A stretch of 64,000 nt of DNA from RBG-16-66-20 sp035308765. GTDB taxonomy: Bacteria; Pseudomonadota; Gammaproteobacteria; Burkholderiales; SG8-39. The notes below the pieces were generated by a model. The model was not told the origin of the DNA. It worked only from the letters and a program-made list of their open reading frames with translations, and made no database searches. The stretch is from assembly GCA_035308765.1 (NCBI GenBank), contig DATGGA010000004.1, positions 1 to 64,000 on the forward strand, read 5' to 3'. Shown here in pieces: positions 38,465 through 46,758 of the stretch; position 1 is the stretch's first letter, and the number at the start of each line of letters is the position of its first letter. Made by a program: the position numbers and the translations under genes.

Positions 38465-39852
38465 GATTGCATTGGCTTGAGAATGCCGAGCATGGTGGGA
38501 ATCAGTTCAGTCACCGTCGGGTGAATGTGCACCGCGCGCTGGATCGTGGTGTAGGGCTTCTTCGCATACATCACGTCGAGCAGCGAGTGCACGATCTCGT
38601 CGCCGTTCAGGCCGAGGATCGCGGCGCCGAGCAGTTCCTTCGTATCGGCGTCCACCAGCACCTTCATGAATCCCTGCGTCTCGCCCGCCTCGCGGGCGCG
38701 GCCGACACGGGTCATGGGCATCTTGCCGGCAAGTAGTTTCCTGCCGCTCTTCTTCGCCTCCGCTTCGTTCATGCCGACGCGGCCCAGGGGCGGGTCTATG
38801 AAGAGCGCGTAGCAGGAGATGCGGTCGGAGATTTTGCGCGGATCGTCGTCGAACAGGTTGGCGGCGACGATTTCGTAGTCGTTCCAGGAGGTGTGGGTGA
38901 ACGCGCCCCTGCCGTTGGCGTCGCCCATGCACCACACGCCTTCGGCGCTGGAGCGGCATTGCTCATCCACGGTGATGTAACCGCGCGAGTCGACGGCGAC
39001 GCCGGCTTTCTCGAGGCCCAGGTCGCCGGTGTTCGGAACGCGGCCCACGGCCAGCAACAAGTGACTTCCCTGCACTTCTGTTTTCTTCTTCTCGCTTTCA
39101 AACCGGACTGAAATTCGATCATTCAATTTCGAAATATTCATGCTGTCCGCACCAACATGAATCTCCACCCCTTCCCGCCCCAGGATGGCGCGGATCTCGG
39201 CGACGACGTCCTCGTCCTCGCGCGGCAGCAGCTTCGGGAATTTCTCGATGACGGTGACTTTGGCGCCGAAGCGCCGGTACATCTGCGCGAATTCCAGGCC
39301 AATGTAGCTGCCGCCGACGATGACCAGGTGCTCGGGCACGCGATCGATGTCCATCATGTTGGTGTTGGTGAGATAGGGCACATCCTTCACGCCCGGAATG
39401 TCCGGCACCACCGCGCGGCCGCCGACGTTGATGAAAATCCTGTCCGCCTGCAGCGTCCTGCCGCCCACTTCCAGCGTGCGCGGCGCAGTGAAGCGCGCGT
39501 GGCCGCGAAGCAGCGTCACGTTCTTCATGCCGGCGATCCAGCCGGCGAGGCCGTCGGAGGACTGCCTGACCACGCCATCCTTGCGCGCCTTGACCGACTT
39601 CATGTCGACGCGCACGTCGCTCGCTGTAAAGCCGTATTCGCCGCCGCGGCGCGCCATGTGGATCGCGCGAGCGCTGCCGACGAGGGTCTTGGTGGGGATG
39701 CAGCCGACGTTGACGCAGGTACCGCCGAGGAGCTTGCGCTCGATGATCGCGGTCTTCAATCCTTCGGCGCCGAGGCGCGCGGCAAGCGGAGGCCCTGCCT
39801 GCCCGGCACCGATTACGGCTGCGTCATAGCGTTCAACCAACAACTTAATCAT
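38461..39852 (-). CDS. FAD-dependent pyridine nucleotide-disulfide oxidoreductase (MerA/Lpd-like)
   Basis: 463 residues from ATG 39852. The FAD site AAVIGAGQAGPPLAARL, the redox disulfide GGTCVNVGCIPTKTL, the NAD(P) site LVIVGGSYIGLEFAQMYRRFG and the C-terminal dimer His-Glu pair HIHPTVTELIPTM are all present. It lacks the N-terminal metal-binding domain and C-terminal Cys pair of mercuric reductase, and no lipoyl enzyme subunits are nearby, so the exact substrate is unknown. It is divergent from the GNAT gene with only 15 bases between start codons; a TTG slightly inside is possible. Confidence 0.85.
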   Translation of the reverse strand: MIKLLVERYDAAVIGAGQAGPPLAARLGAEGLKTAIIERKLLGGTCVNVGCIPTKTLVGSARAIHMARRGGEYGFTASDVRVDMKSVKARKDGVVRQSSDGLAGWIAGMKNVTLLRGHARFTAPRTLEVGGRTLQADRIFINVGGRAVVPDIPGVKDVPYLTNTNMMDIDRVPEHLVIVGGSYIGLEFAQMYRRFGAKVTVIEKFPKLLPREDEDVVAEIRAILGREGVEIHVGADSMNISKLNDRISVRFESEKKKTEVQGSHLLLAVGRVPNTGDLGLEKAGVAVDSRGYITVDEQCRSSAEGVWCMGDANGRGAFTHTSWNDYEIVAANLFDDDPRKISDRISCYALFIDPPLGRVGMNEAEAKKSGRKLLAGKMPMTRVGRAREAGETQGFMKVLVDADTKELLGAAILGLNGDEIVHSLLDVMYAKKPYTTIQRAVHIHPTVTELIPTMLGILKPMQS

Positions 39853-39867
39853 GGCACAATCTTCCGC

Positions 39868-40410
39868 GTGAAGAAAGAGAAGGTCTCCGTCACGATAAGG
39901 ATCGCCGAGCCCGGCGACGCGCAGGGCATCGCCGAGATGTCGCGCGACCACATCGAAACCGGCCTCGGGTGGAGGTACGACCAGGCGCACATCCTGCGCG
40001 CCATGCGGCGGCGCGAAACCGTGGTGCTCGCCGCCAGCGGACGCCCGACCTACATCGCCCGCGAACGCCCTTCGCTTGCCGGCTTCACGATCATGGATTT
40101 CGGCGACGAGCGCGCGCACCTGGTGCTGCTCGCGGTGCATCCGACGCAGCGCCGCAACGGCATCGGCCGGCGGCTGGTGGAATGGCTGATGGAATCCGCG
40201 CTGACCGCCGGCATGGCGAGCGTGCACCTCGAGTTGCGCGCCGACAACGCGGCCGCGCGTCGCTTCTACCGCGCGCTCGGATTCTCCGAAACGGTGCTGA
40301 TGCCCAGGTACTACGACGGCCGCGAGGCGGCGATGCGGATGATCCGCGTGCTGCGCGCCCCGGGCCCGTTGCCGCTGTCCTGGCGTCCGCCCGTCCTCGG
40401 GCAGAGCTAG
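39868..40410 (+). CDS. GNAT-family N-acetyltransferase
   Basis: 180 residues from a GTG at 39868. VTIRIAEPGDAQGIAEMSRDHIE, the acetyl-CoA loop LLAVHPTQRRNGIGRRLVEWLM (Q/R-x2-G-x-G/A) and HLELRADNAAARRFYRALGF are the conserved GNAT motifs in order. The pattern resembles RimI-like protein acetyltransferases. It is the first of three closely packed rightward genes (GNAT, SDR, flavoprotein). The substrate is unknown. Confidence 0.85.
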   Translation: MKKEKVSVTIRIAEPGDAQGIAEMSRDHIETGLGWRYDQAHILRAMRRRETVVLAASGRPTYIARERPSLAGFTIMDFGDERAHLVLLAVHPTQRRNGIGRRLVEWLMESALTAGMASVHLELRADNAAARRFYRALGFSETVLMPRYYDGREAAMRMIRVLRAPGPLPLSWRPPVLGQS

Positions 40411-40422
40411 ACACCCCTCGTC

Positions 40423-41163
40423 ATGGATCTTGGCATTTCGGGCAAGACGGCCCTGGTCACGGGCGCCAGCGCCGGCATCGGCCGCGCCATCGCCAAGTCG
40501 CTCGCCGCCGAGGGTGTGAGGCTCGCCGTGGTCGCGCGGCGGCGCAAGCTGCTGGAAACGCTGCAGGACGAGATCGGCGCCGAGCTCGTCATCATCGAAT
40601 GCGACTTCATGCTGGAGACCGCGCCGAAGACCATCGCGGATGCCGCGCTCGCTGGCCTGGGCTCCGTCGAGATCCTGGTCAACAACGCGGGCGGTTCGCG
40701 CGCCTTCAAGCTGGATGCATCCGAAGAGCAGTGGAACGAGGCCCTGACGCTGAATTTCACGCGCCAGCGCCAGCTCACCCACCGGCTGCTCGATCAGATG
40801 ACCGCGCGCAGATGGGGCCGCATCGTCAACATCACGGGCAAGTCCGAGCCCGAGGGCATCAACGGCGCCTTCTGCGCCAAAGCGGCGATGCATTCCTGGT
40901 CCAAGGGCCTGTCGCGCGAAGTCGGCAGGCACGGCATCACGGTGAACTGCATCCCGCCCGGGCGCATCATCAGCGAGCAGATCCTGCGCAACTATTCGCC
41001 CGAGTACCGCAAACACCAGTCCGAGCACGAAATCCCGGTGGGCGAATACGGCCAGCCGGAGGATCTCGCGAATCTGGTCTGCTTCCTCGCCTCGCCGCGC
41101 GCGCGCTACATCACGGGCGCGGTGATCCCGGTGGACGGCGGCCTGCGGAAATACCAGTTCTAG
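40423..41163 (+). CDS. Short-chain dehydrogenase/reductase
   Basis: 246 residues. The coenzyme site TALVTGASAGIGRAIAKSLA is the TGxxxGxG motif and VEILVNNAGGSRAF the NNAG motif. The usual Ser-Tyr-Lys active site is altered: ITGKSEPEGINGAFCAKAAMHSW has Cys where the catalytic Tyr is expected before AKAAM (AFCAKAA), while Lys is kept. GAVIPVDGG is the family C-terminal motif. If this reading is right, the protein may be catalytically unusual. Two bases separate it from the next gene. Confidence 0.88.
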   Translation: MDLGISGKTALVTGASAGIGRAIAKSLAAEGVRLAVVARRRKLLETLQDEIGAELVIIECDFMLETAPKTIADAALAGLGSVEILVNNAGGSRAFKLDASEEQWNEALTLNFTRQRQLTHRLLDQMTARRWGRIVNITGKSEPEGINGAFCAKAAMHSWSKGLSREVGRHGITVNCIPPGRIISEQILRNYSPEYRKHQSEHEIPVGEYGQPEDLANLVCFLASPRARYITGAVIPVDGGLRKYQF

Positions 41164-41164
41164 C

Positions 41165-42634
41165 ATGGAGTACGACGTTATCGTCGTGGGCGCAGGCAAC
41201 GCGGCCTTCTGTGCGGCGCTCGCCGCCGCCGAGACGAAGAAGAAGATCCTGGTGCTGGAGCGCGCGCCGGAGGAAGAGTCCGGCGGCAACTCGCGCTATA
41301 CCGCGGGCCTGATGCGCGTCGCCTACCGCGGCGTCGACGACCTGAAGCGGGCGATCCCGGACCTGAGCGCGGAGGAAATCGCGCGCAGCGATTTTGGCAC
41401 CTATACGGAAGAGCAGTTCCTCGACGACATGGGCCGCGTGACGGAATACCGCTGCGATCCCGATCTGACCGAGGTCCTGGTCAAAAACTCCCTTTCGACA
41501 GTCGAGTGGATGCGCGGCAAAGGCGTGCGCTTCACCGCGGCCTGGGGCCGCCAGGCGTTCAACATCGGCGGCAAGTTCAAGTTCTGGGGCGGCCTCACGG
41601 TCGAAGCGGTGGGCGGCGGGCCGGGACTGGTGGAATCGCTCACCAGCATCGCGAAGAAGAACGGCATCGAGGTCTGGTACGAGGCGCGCGCCAAGGAACT
41701 GTTGAGCGACGACTCGGGGATTACCGGGATCGTCGTGAAGCACAAAAGCAAAACCGTGTCATTGAAAGCAAAAGCGGTCGTGCTCGCGGCTGGCGGCTTC
41801 CAGTCGGATCCCGAGCAGCGCACGCGCTACCTGGGACCGGGCTGGGAACTCGCCAAAGTCCGCGGCACGCGCTTCAACACGGGCGACGGCATCCGCATGG
41901 GGCTCGCTGCGGGAGCGGCGGCCACCGGCAACTGGTCGGGCTGCCACGCGGTGGCCTGGGAACGCAATGCGCCCGAGTTCGGCGACCTCGCGGTCGGCGA
42001 CCAGTTCCAGAAGCACTCCTATCCCTGGGGCATCTACATCAATGCCGAGGGCAGGCGCTTCGTCGACGAAGGCGCGGACTTCCGCAACTACACCTACGCC
42101 AAGTACGGCCGCATCATCCTGCAGCAGCCGGGCCAGTTCGCCTGGCAGATATTCGATGCCAAGGTGAAGGCGCAACTGCGCGATGAATACAAGATCAAGC
42201 AGGTCACAAAGCGGGTCGGCAACACACTGGAGGAACTCGTATCGAAACTCGAGGACACAAACCAGGCAGCCGCCTTGGAGGAGATCCGGCAATACAACGC
42301 CGCGGTGCAGACGGATGTGCCCTTCAATCCCAACCTCAAGGACGGCAGAGGGACGAAAAACCTGAAAATAAACAAAAGCAATTGGGCCAACACCCTCGAC
42401 ACGCCGCCCTACGAAGCCTATGCGGTCACCTGCGGCATCACTTTCAGTTTCGGCGGCCTCAAGATCAACACCGACGCACAGGTGATTTCATCGGACGGCG
42501 CGCCCATCCCGGGCCTTTACGCGGCAGGCGAACTGGTCGGCGGCATTTTCTGGTTCAACTACCCGGGCGGAACGGGGCTCACCAACGGCGCGGTGTTCGG
42601 CAGAATCGCCGGCCAAAACGCCGCACGCAGCTAG
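41165..42634 (+). CDS. FAD-dependent dehydrogenase, tricarballylate dehydrogenase (TcuA)-like
   Basis: 489 residues. YDVIVVGAGNAAFCAALAAAE is the dinucleotide site, ESGGNSRYTAGLMRVAY and VVLAAGGFQSDPEQRTRYLG are typical of the succinate dehydrogenase/fumarate reductase flavoprotein superfamily, and the C-terminus has GGIFWFNYPGGTGLTNGAVFGR. The GGNSRYTAG segment and overall length match TcuA, which oxidises tricarballylate to cis-aconitate. The TcuB iron-sulfur partner is absent here; a TcuC-like symporter is 15 kb away. It ends overlapping the convergent LysR gene by four bases. Confidence 0.8.
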   Translation: MEYDVIVVGAGNAAFCAALAAAETKKKILVLERAPEEESGGNSRYTAGLMRVAYRGVDDLKRAIPDLSAEEIARSDFGTYTEEQFLDDMGRVTEYRCDPDLTEVLVKNSLSTVEWMRGKGVRFTAAWGRQAFNIGGKFKFWGGLTVEAVGGGPGLVESLTSIAKKNGIEVWYEARAKELLSDDSGITGIVVKHKSKTVSLKAKAVVLAAGGFQSDPEQRTRYLGPGWELAKVRGTRFNTGDGIRMGLAAGAAATGNWSGCHAVAWERNAPEFGDLAVGDQFQKHSYPWGIYINAEGRRFVDEGADFRNYTYAKYGRIILQQPGQFAWQIFDAKVKAQLRDEYKIKQVTKRVGNTLEELVSKLEDTNQAAALEEIRQYNAAVQTDVPFNPNLKDGRGTKNLKINKSNWANTLDTPPYEAYAVTCGITFSFGGLKINTDAQVISSDGAPIPGLYAAGELVGGIFWFNYPGGTGLTNGAVFGRIAGQNAARS

Positions 42635-43545
42635 TTCTTCGCCTCTTCCAGCAGCCAGGCTGCGAACTTCGCCACATCCTGCTTGCCCGCGGCGCGCGCC
42701 GAGCGCACCACGAAGTACCCGTGCGAGGAAACCACCGATTTCTTGAATGGCGCCACCAGCGTCTTGTCTTTCAGCATGCGCCGCAGTAGCGGCAGGCGCC
42801 CGAGCGCGATGCCCTGCCCGTTGACGGCGGCCTGCACCAGCTGGTCGTACTGGTTGAACTGCAGCGCGCCGGCGGGCTTCAGGTCGCGCAGTCCGTGCGC
42901 GTGCAGCCACAGGTTCCATTCCATCCAGGAGAATTTCGCGTCGGCCGAGTGCAGCAGCACGTGCGCGCGCAGGTCCGCGGGTTCGCGCAGCGGCCGCGCC
43001 GGATCGGCGGCGAGCGATGGGCTGCAGACGGGGATCACCGCCTCCTCGAACAGCGGGCGCTGCCCTTTCATTTCGGCGTCCGGCGCATAGCGGATGCCGA
43101 GGTCGATCCCCTCGCGCTCGAGGTTGGCAAGTTCGTAGGAGGCAGAGATGCGCACGTCCACGCCCGGATTTGCCTGCAGGTAGCCGTTCAGGCGGGGAAT
43201 CAGCCAGAGCGAGGCGAAGCCCGGGGTCGTGGTCACCGTCACGGTGCGCGCGGCGGCCGCGCCGCGCAGCTTCTGCGTCGCGCCGTCCAACTCGCCCAGC
43301 GCCCCCTGCACCACCTGGTAGAAACGCTGTCCGGATTCGGTCAGCAGGAGCGCCCGCGTGCGGCGCTCGAACAGCTTGGCGCCCAGGCTTTCCTCCAGCG
43401 CCTGGATCTGGCGGCTGATGGCCGACTGGGTCAGGGACAACTCCCCCGCCGCCTTGGTGAACGACAACTGGCGGGCCGCCGCCTCGAAGGCGAGCAGCAG
43501 CTCCAGCGGGGGCAGCTGCCAGCGCTGGCTATGGATTCCTGGCAT
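42631..43545 (-). CDS. LysR-family transcriptional regulator (GcvA-like)
   Basis: 304 residues. The N-terminal winged helix QLPPLELLLAFEAAARQLSFTKAAGELSLTQSAISRQIQALEESLG is canonical; the remainder is a periplasmic-binding-type effector domain (TVTTTPGFASLWLIPRLNGYLQANPGVDVRIS) of the GcvA type. It is convergent with the TcuA-like gene and divergent from the DUF2917 gene. By the usual LysR pattern, the 89-base divergent gap, containing CTCATTC/GAATGAG arms (43554-43560 and 43614-43620), would be its operator and the DUF2917 gene or the genes downstream a likely target. Confidence 0.92.
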   Translation of the reverse strand: MPGIHSQRWQLPPLELLLAFEAAARQLSFTKAAGELSLTQSAISRQIQALEESLGAKLFERRTRALLLTESGQRFYQVVQGALGELDGATQKLRGAAAARTVTVTTTPGFASLWLIPRLNGYLQANPGVDVRISASYELANLEREGIDLGIRYAPDAEMKGQRPLFEEAVIPVCSPSLAADPARPLREPADLRAHVLLHSADAKFSWMEWNLWLHAHGLRDLKPAGALQFNQYDQLVQAAVNGQGIALGRLPLLRRMLKDKTLVAPFKKSVVSSHGYFVVRSARAAGKQDVAKFAAWLLEEAKN

Positions 43546-43634
43546 GCATGCATCTCATTCGAAAAGACCGCTTGTTCCTCTGTAGAGCAACGCACAAAAT
43601 AGATGCATACCAAGAATGAGTCAAGGAGCTCTCC

Positions 43635-43883
43635 ATGAACCTCAGCCAGATCGCAGGCAGCATTCCTCTCCGCAGCAACCAGCCGCTGCGCATCGAAAAC
43701 GGCTACGGCAGGCGCATATCGGTGCTTGAAGGCCATGTCTGGGTGACGCAGGACGGCGACCCGCGCGACATCGTGCTCGGCGCGGGCGAGGACTTCGTGT
43801 TCGATCGCCGCGCGATGGCGGTGCTGTCCGCCCTAGACGGCGATGCGCGCATCGTCCGCCAGGACGGCGTGAACCTCGCCTAG
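43635..43883 (+). CDS. DUF2917-domain protein
   Basis: 82 residues. NQPLRIENGYGRRISVLEGHVWVTQDGDPRDIVLGAGEDFVF matches DUF2917, a small cupin-like protein usually encoded next to LysR regulators in betaproteobacteria; its function is unknown. GGAG lies 6-9 bases upstream of the ATG. Confidence 0.9.
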   Translation: MNLSQIAGSIPLRSNQPLRIENGYGRRISVLEGHVWVTQDGDPRDIVLGAGEDFVFDRRAMAVLSALDGDARIVRQDGVNLA

Positions 43884-43943
43884 GCGACCGACAGCGTACC
43901 GGCAGCGTAATATCGGAGTTCAGATGCAATAGGGGGCTCCGGG

Positions 43944-44897
43944 GTGCTGCGCTGGCTGGTCGTTCTGGGTTGCCTGCTCGCCGGAACGGTCGCCGCGGCT
44001 TACCCCGACAAGCCCATCCGCTTCGTGATTCCCTCCGCGCCGGGCGGCTCGCCCGACGTGCTGATGCGCGTTCTGCTTGCCGAGATGTCGAAGCAGATGG
44101 GCGTGGCCTTCGTGGTCGAGAACAGGCCCGGCGCCTCGTTCGTGATCGGCACCCTGGAGATCGTGCGCGCGCCCGCCGACGGCTACACGCTGGGCTACGG
44201 CAATATCGTGTCGCTGGCGGTCAACAGGTCCCTGCTCGACAAGATGCCCTACGACGTCGAGCGCGACCTCGCGCTGATTTCCAATTGCGTACGCGTCTAC
44301 AACATGCTCGCGGTGAACAACAACCTGCCGGTACGCACGGTAGCCGAGCTGATCGCGTACGCGAGGCGCAATCCCGGCCAACTGGTGATGGCATCCGCAG
44401 GCAACGGCACCACGGGCCACCTCGGCGGCGAACTGTTCAAGTCCATGACCGGGACTTTCATCCTGCACCTGCCCTACCGCGGCAGCGCGCAGGCAATCAA
44501 CGACCTGATCGGCGGCCAGGTGCAGCTGATGTTCGACAACGTTCCGTCCATCGGGCCGCACGTCAAGGCAGGCCGCGTGCGCGGCATCGCGGTATCCGGC
44601 CCGCGGCGCTCGCCGGTGTTCCCGGAACTCCCGACCGTCGCCGAGGCCGGCGTAACGGGCTACGAGACTGTCGCCTGGGGCGGCGTCATCGGTCCCGCCG
44701 GCCTGCCGAGGGACATCGTCGCCCGATTGCATGCCGAGATCCGCACCGCGCTCGCTTCGCCCGCGCTGCAGGAGCGCTACCGCAACCTCGACGCCGAGAT
44801 CGACGGCGGCACGCCGGAGGAATTCCTCGCCCTGGTGCGCAGCGAAACGCCGAAATGGGCGGCCGTGGTGAAGCGCTCCGGGGCGAAGGTGGACTGA
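43944..44897 (+). CDS. TctC/Bug-family periplasmic solute-binding protein (second orphan)
   Basis: 317 residues from a GTG. The signal peptide LRWLVVLGCLLAGTVAAAYP precedes DKPIRFVIPSAPGGSPDVLMRVLLAEM and FVVENRPGASFVIGTLEIVRAPADGYTLGYGN, then PELPTVAEAGVTGYETVAWGGVIGPAGLP. Bug family as at 36125. No TctA/B genes are adjacent. Together with the LysR gene upstream it may sense or import an acid related to the TcuA or dioxygenase substrates. Confidence 0.92.
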   Translation: MLRWLVVLGCLLAGTVAAAYPDKPIRFVIPSAPGGSPDVLMRVLLAEMSKQMGVAFVVENRPGASFVIGTLEIVRAPADGYTLGYGNIVSLAVNRSLLDKMPYDVERDLALISNCVRVYNMLAVNNNLPVRTVAELIAYARRNPGQLVMASAGNGTTGHLGGELFKSMTGTFILHLPYRGSAQAINDLIGGQVQLMFDNVPSIGPHVKAGRVRGIAVSGPRRSPVFPELPTVAEAGVTGYETVAWGGVIGPAGLPRDIVARLHAEIRTALASPALQERYRNLDAEIDGGTPEEFLALVRSETPKWAAVVKRSGAKVD

Positions 44898-44974
44898 GGC
44901 GCGTACCCGGCTGAAGCCTGCTCGCGAGATAATTGCGCGTGAAGAGCAACCCTACCCCCCAAGGAGATACCCGC

Positions 44975-45577
44975 ATGAAGCTCTACTACTCCCCCGGCGC
45001 CTGCTCGCTCGCGCCCCACATCGCCATGCGCGAGCTCGGCATTCCCGTCGACCTGATGAAGGTGGACTTAAAGGCCAAGCAGTACGAAGGCGGCGACTAC
45101 AAGCAGGTCAATCCCAAAGGTTATGTGCCCGCCGTCGAGACGCCGGCCGGCGTGCTGACCGAGGCGCCCGTCATCCTGCAGTACCTCGCCGACCAGAAGC
45201 CCGACGCGGGGCTCGCTCCCAAGCCCGGCGACCCGGCACGCTACAAGCTGCAGGAGATGCTCAACTTCATCACTTCCGAGATGCACAAGGGCATGGGCAA
45301 TTTCTTCAACCCTGCGATGAACGACGGCTGGCGCCAGGCGGTGACGGACCGATTGGGCGTGCGCATGGACTGGCTCGCCAAGCAACTCGAAGGCAGGCAG
45401 TACATCATGGGCGACAAGTTCACGGTCGCCGACGCCTACCTGTTCACGATCCTCAACTGGGCTGGCCCGAGCAAGTTCGACCTGTCGAAGTGGCCGGCGA
45501 TCACCGACTACCAGAAGCGCGTGGCGTCGCGACCGAAGGTGCAGGAAGCGCTCAAGGCGGAAGGCCTGGTGAAGTAA
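44975..45577 (+). CDS. Glutathione S-transferase (beta class, GstA-like)
   Basis: 200 residues from ATG 44975, with AAGGAGAT seven bases upstream. MKLYYSPGACSLAPHIAMRELG is the beta-class thioredoxin-fold N-terminus, including the conserved Cys (C10); PKGYVPAVETPAGVLTEAPVILQYLAD carries the cis-Pro and the glutathione-binding Glu. It is probably cytoplasmic and conjugates or reduces electrophiles. It is 26 bases before the extradiol dioxygenase gene, suggesting a shared detoxification or degradation role. Confidence 0.93.
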   Translation: MKLYYSPGACSLAPHIAMRELGIPVDLMKVDLKAKQYEGGDYKQVNPKGYVPAVETPAGVLTEAPVILQYLADQKPDAGLAPKPGDPARYKLQEMLNFITSEMHKGMGNFFNPAMNDGWRQAVTDRLGVRMDWLAKQLEGRQYIMGDKFTVADAYLFTILNWAGPSKFDLSKWPAITDYQKRVASRPKVQEALKAEGLVK

Positions 45578-45603
45578 GGACCGGCCAAAGACCGGCAGTC
45601 GCG

Positions 45604-46380
45604 ATGACCGCAGCGCTGCCCACCCTGTTCCTGTCGCACGGATCGCCGATGCACGCGATCCAGCCCGGCGCCGTGCGCGCAGTGTGGGAGGGCATCGCCC
45701 GCGGCTTGCCGCGGCCGAAGGCGATCCTGATCTCCTCGGCGCACTGGGAGACGAACCTCCCCGCGGTCACGGCGACGGCGAAACCGGAAACGATCCACGA
45801 TTTCTACGGCTTCCCGAAACCGCTTTACGAAATTCAGTATCCGGCCAACGGGGATCCTGCGCTGGCTTCCCGCGCACTGGCTTTGCTGAAAAATTTCAGA
45901 GCGACGGCAGATCCGGTTCGCGGCCTCGATCACGGGGCCTGGTCGCCCCTGCTCTACATGTATCCGAAGGCCGACGTGCCGGTGGTGCAGATCGCCGTGC
46001 AGACCGAACTCGGCACGCGGCATCACATCGAGCTCGGCCGCGCGCTCGCGCCGCTGTCTCAGGAAGGCGTGCTGATCATCGGCTCCGGACACCTGACGCA
46101 CAATCTGCGCGATAGAGGCAATGGCGGGATCGCGCCTTACGCGCTCGGATTCCAGGACTGGGTAAAGCAGCGCATCGACCGGCACGAACTCGACCAACTC
46201 GCCGACTACCGCCGGCTGTCGCCCGACGGCGCGCGCGCGCACCCGACCGACGAGCATTTCCTGCCGCTGTTCGTTGCGCTCGGCTCGGCGCCTGAAAACT
46301 ACGCCGCACAGCGCCTGTACGACCGCATCGAGATGGGCGCGCTGGCGATGGACGCCTACCTGTTCCGGCAGGCCGCATAA
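45604..46380 (+). CDS. LigB/DODA-type extradiol ring-cleavage dioxygenase
   Basis: 258 residues from ATG 45604. It has the YgiD/4,5-DOPA-dioxygenase pattern: LFLSHGSPMHAI, KAILISSAHWETN (metal His), GLDHGAWSPLLYMYP, VLIIGSGHLTHNLRD (metal His) and HPTDEHFLPLFVALG. These Fe/Zn enzymes cleave catecholic rings. The natural substrate is unknown; DOPA and other catechols are accepted by relatives. It follows the GST gene in one operon. Confidence 0.9.
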   Translation: MTAALPTLFLSHGSPMHAIQPGAVRAVWEGIARGLPRPKAILISSAHWETNLPAVTATAKPETIHDFYGFPKPLYEIQYPANGDPALASRALALLKNFRATADPVRGLDHGAWSPLLYMYPKADVPVVQIAVQTELGTRHHIELGRALAPLSQEGVLIIGSGHLTHNLRDRGNGGIAPYALGFQDWVKQRIDRHELDQLADYRRLSPDGARAHPTDEHFLPLFVALGSAPENYAAQRLYDRIEMGALAMDAYLFRQAA

Positions 46381-46389
46381 GGCGCCTGC

Positions 46390-46641
46390 TCAGTTGTCTC
46401 GCCTGGGCCTGAGCAGCGCGGCGATCAGTTCCAGTCCGACTGCGCACCCAAACAGCACGATCGCCAGCACTACGTCCTCTATTGGTGCAACCAGGAAGAA
46501 GTAGGCGCTGCACAGCGCGCAGAGAGTTCCCCCCCAGAAGCAGGCGATGGAACCGTACTTGCCGATGTGGTCTGCGCCCGATGCCATGTCCGCTGCGAAA
46601 CTACCCGCTACAATTGCCGCGATCACTATACACAGCGCCAT
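46390..46641 (-). CDS. Small membrane protein of unknown function
   Basis: 83 residues, three hydrophobic segments (MALCIVIAAIVAGSFAADMAS, YGSIACFWGGTLCALCSAYFFLVA, DVVLAIVLFGCAVGLELIAALL) and a basic end RPRRDN. I do not recognise the family. It is convergent with the dioxygenase gene and divergent from the RND operon, 117 bases before that operon's first gene. It could be expressed from the same regulatory gap. Confidence 0.5.
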   Translation of the reverse strand: MALCIVIAAIVAGSFAADMASGADHIGKYGSIACFWGGTLCALCSAYFFLVAPIEDVVLAIVLFGCAVGLELIAALLRPRRDN

Positions 46642-46758
46642 GCTGGCGGCACAATAATGCCGGTACTGTTCTTGCGTCCACTACAGTCCCGCGGTCTTCC
46701 ATTGATCCGTCGCAGTTGAATCCGGCTCCGCGCTGAGCGTCAAACCCAGGAGATTCTT

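Noticed and set aside
38461..39852. Mercuric reductase (merA)
   Set aside because: No N-terminal heavy-metal domain, no C-terminal Cys pair and no mer genes nearby, so only the broad family is assigned.
38461..41289. A 942-codon leftward open frame
   Set aside because: Only 38461-39852 is the flavin reductase. The rest is antisense to the GNAT, SDR and flavoprotein genes and arises from high GC.
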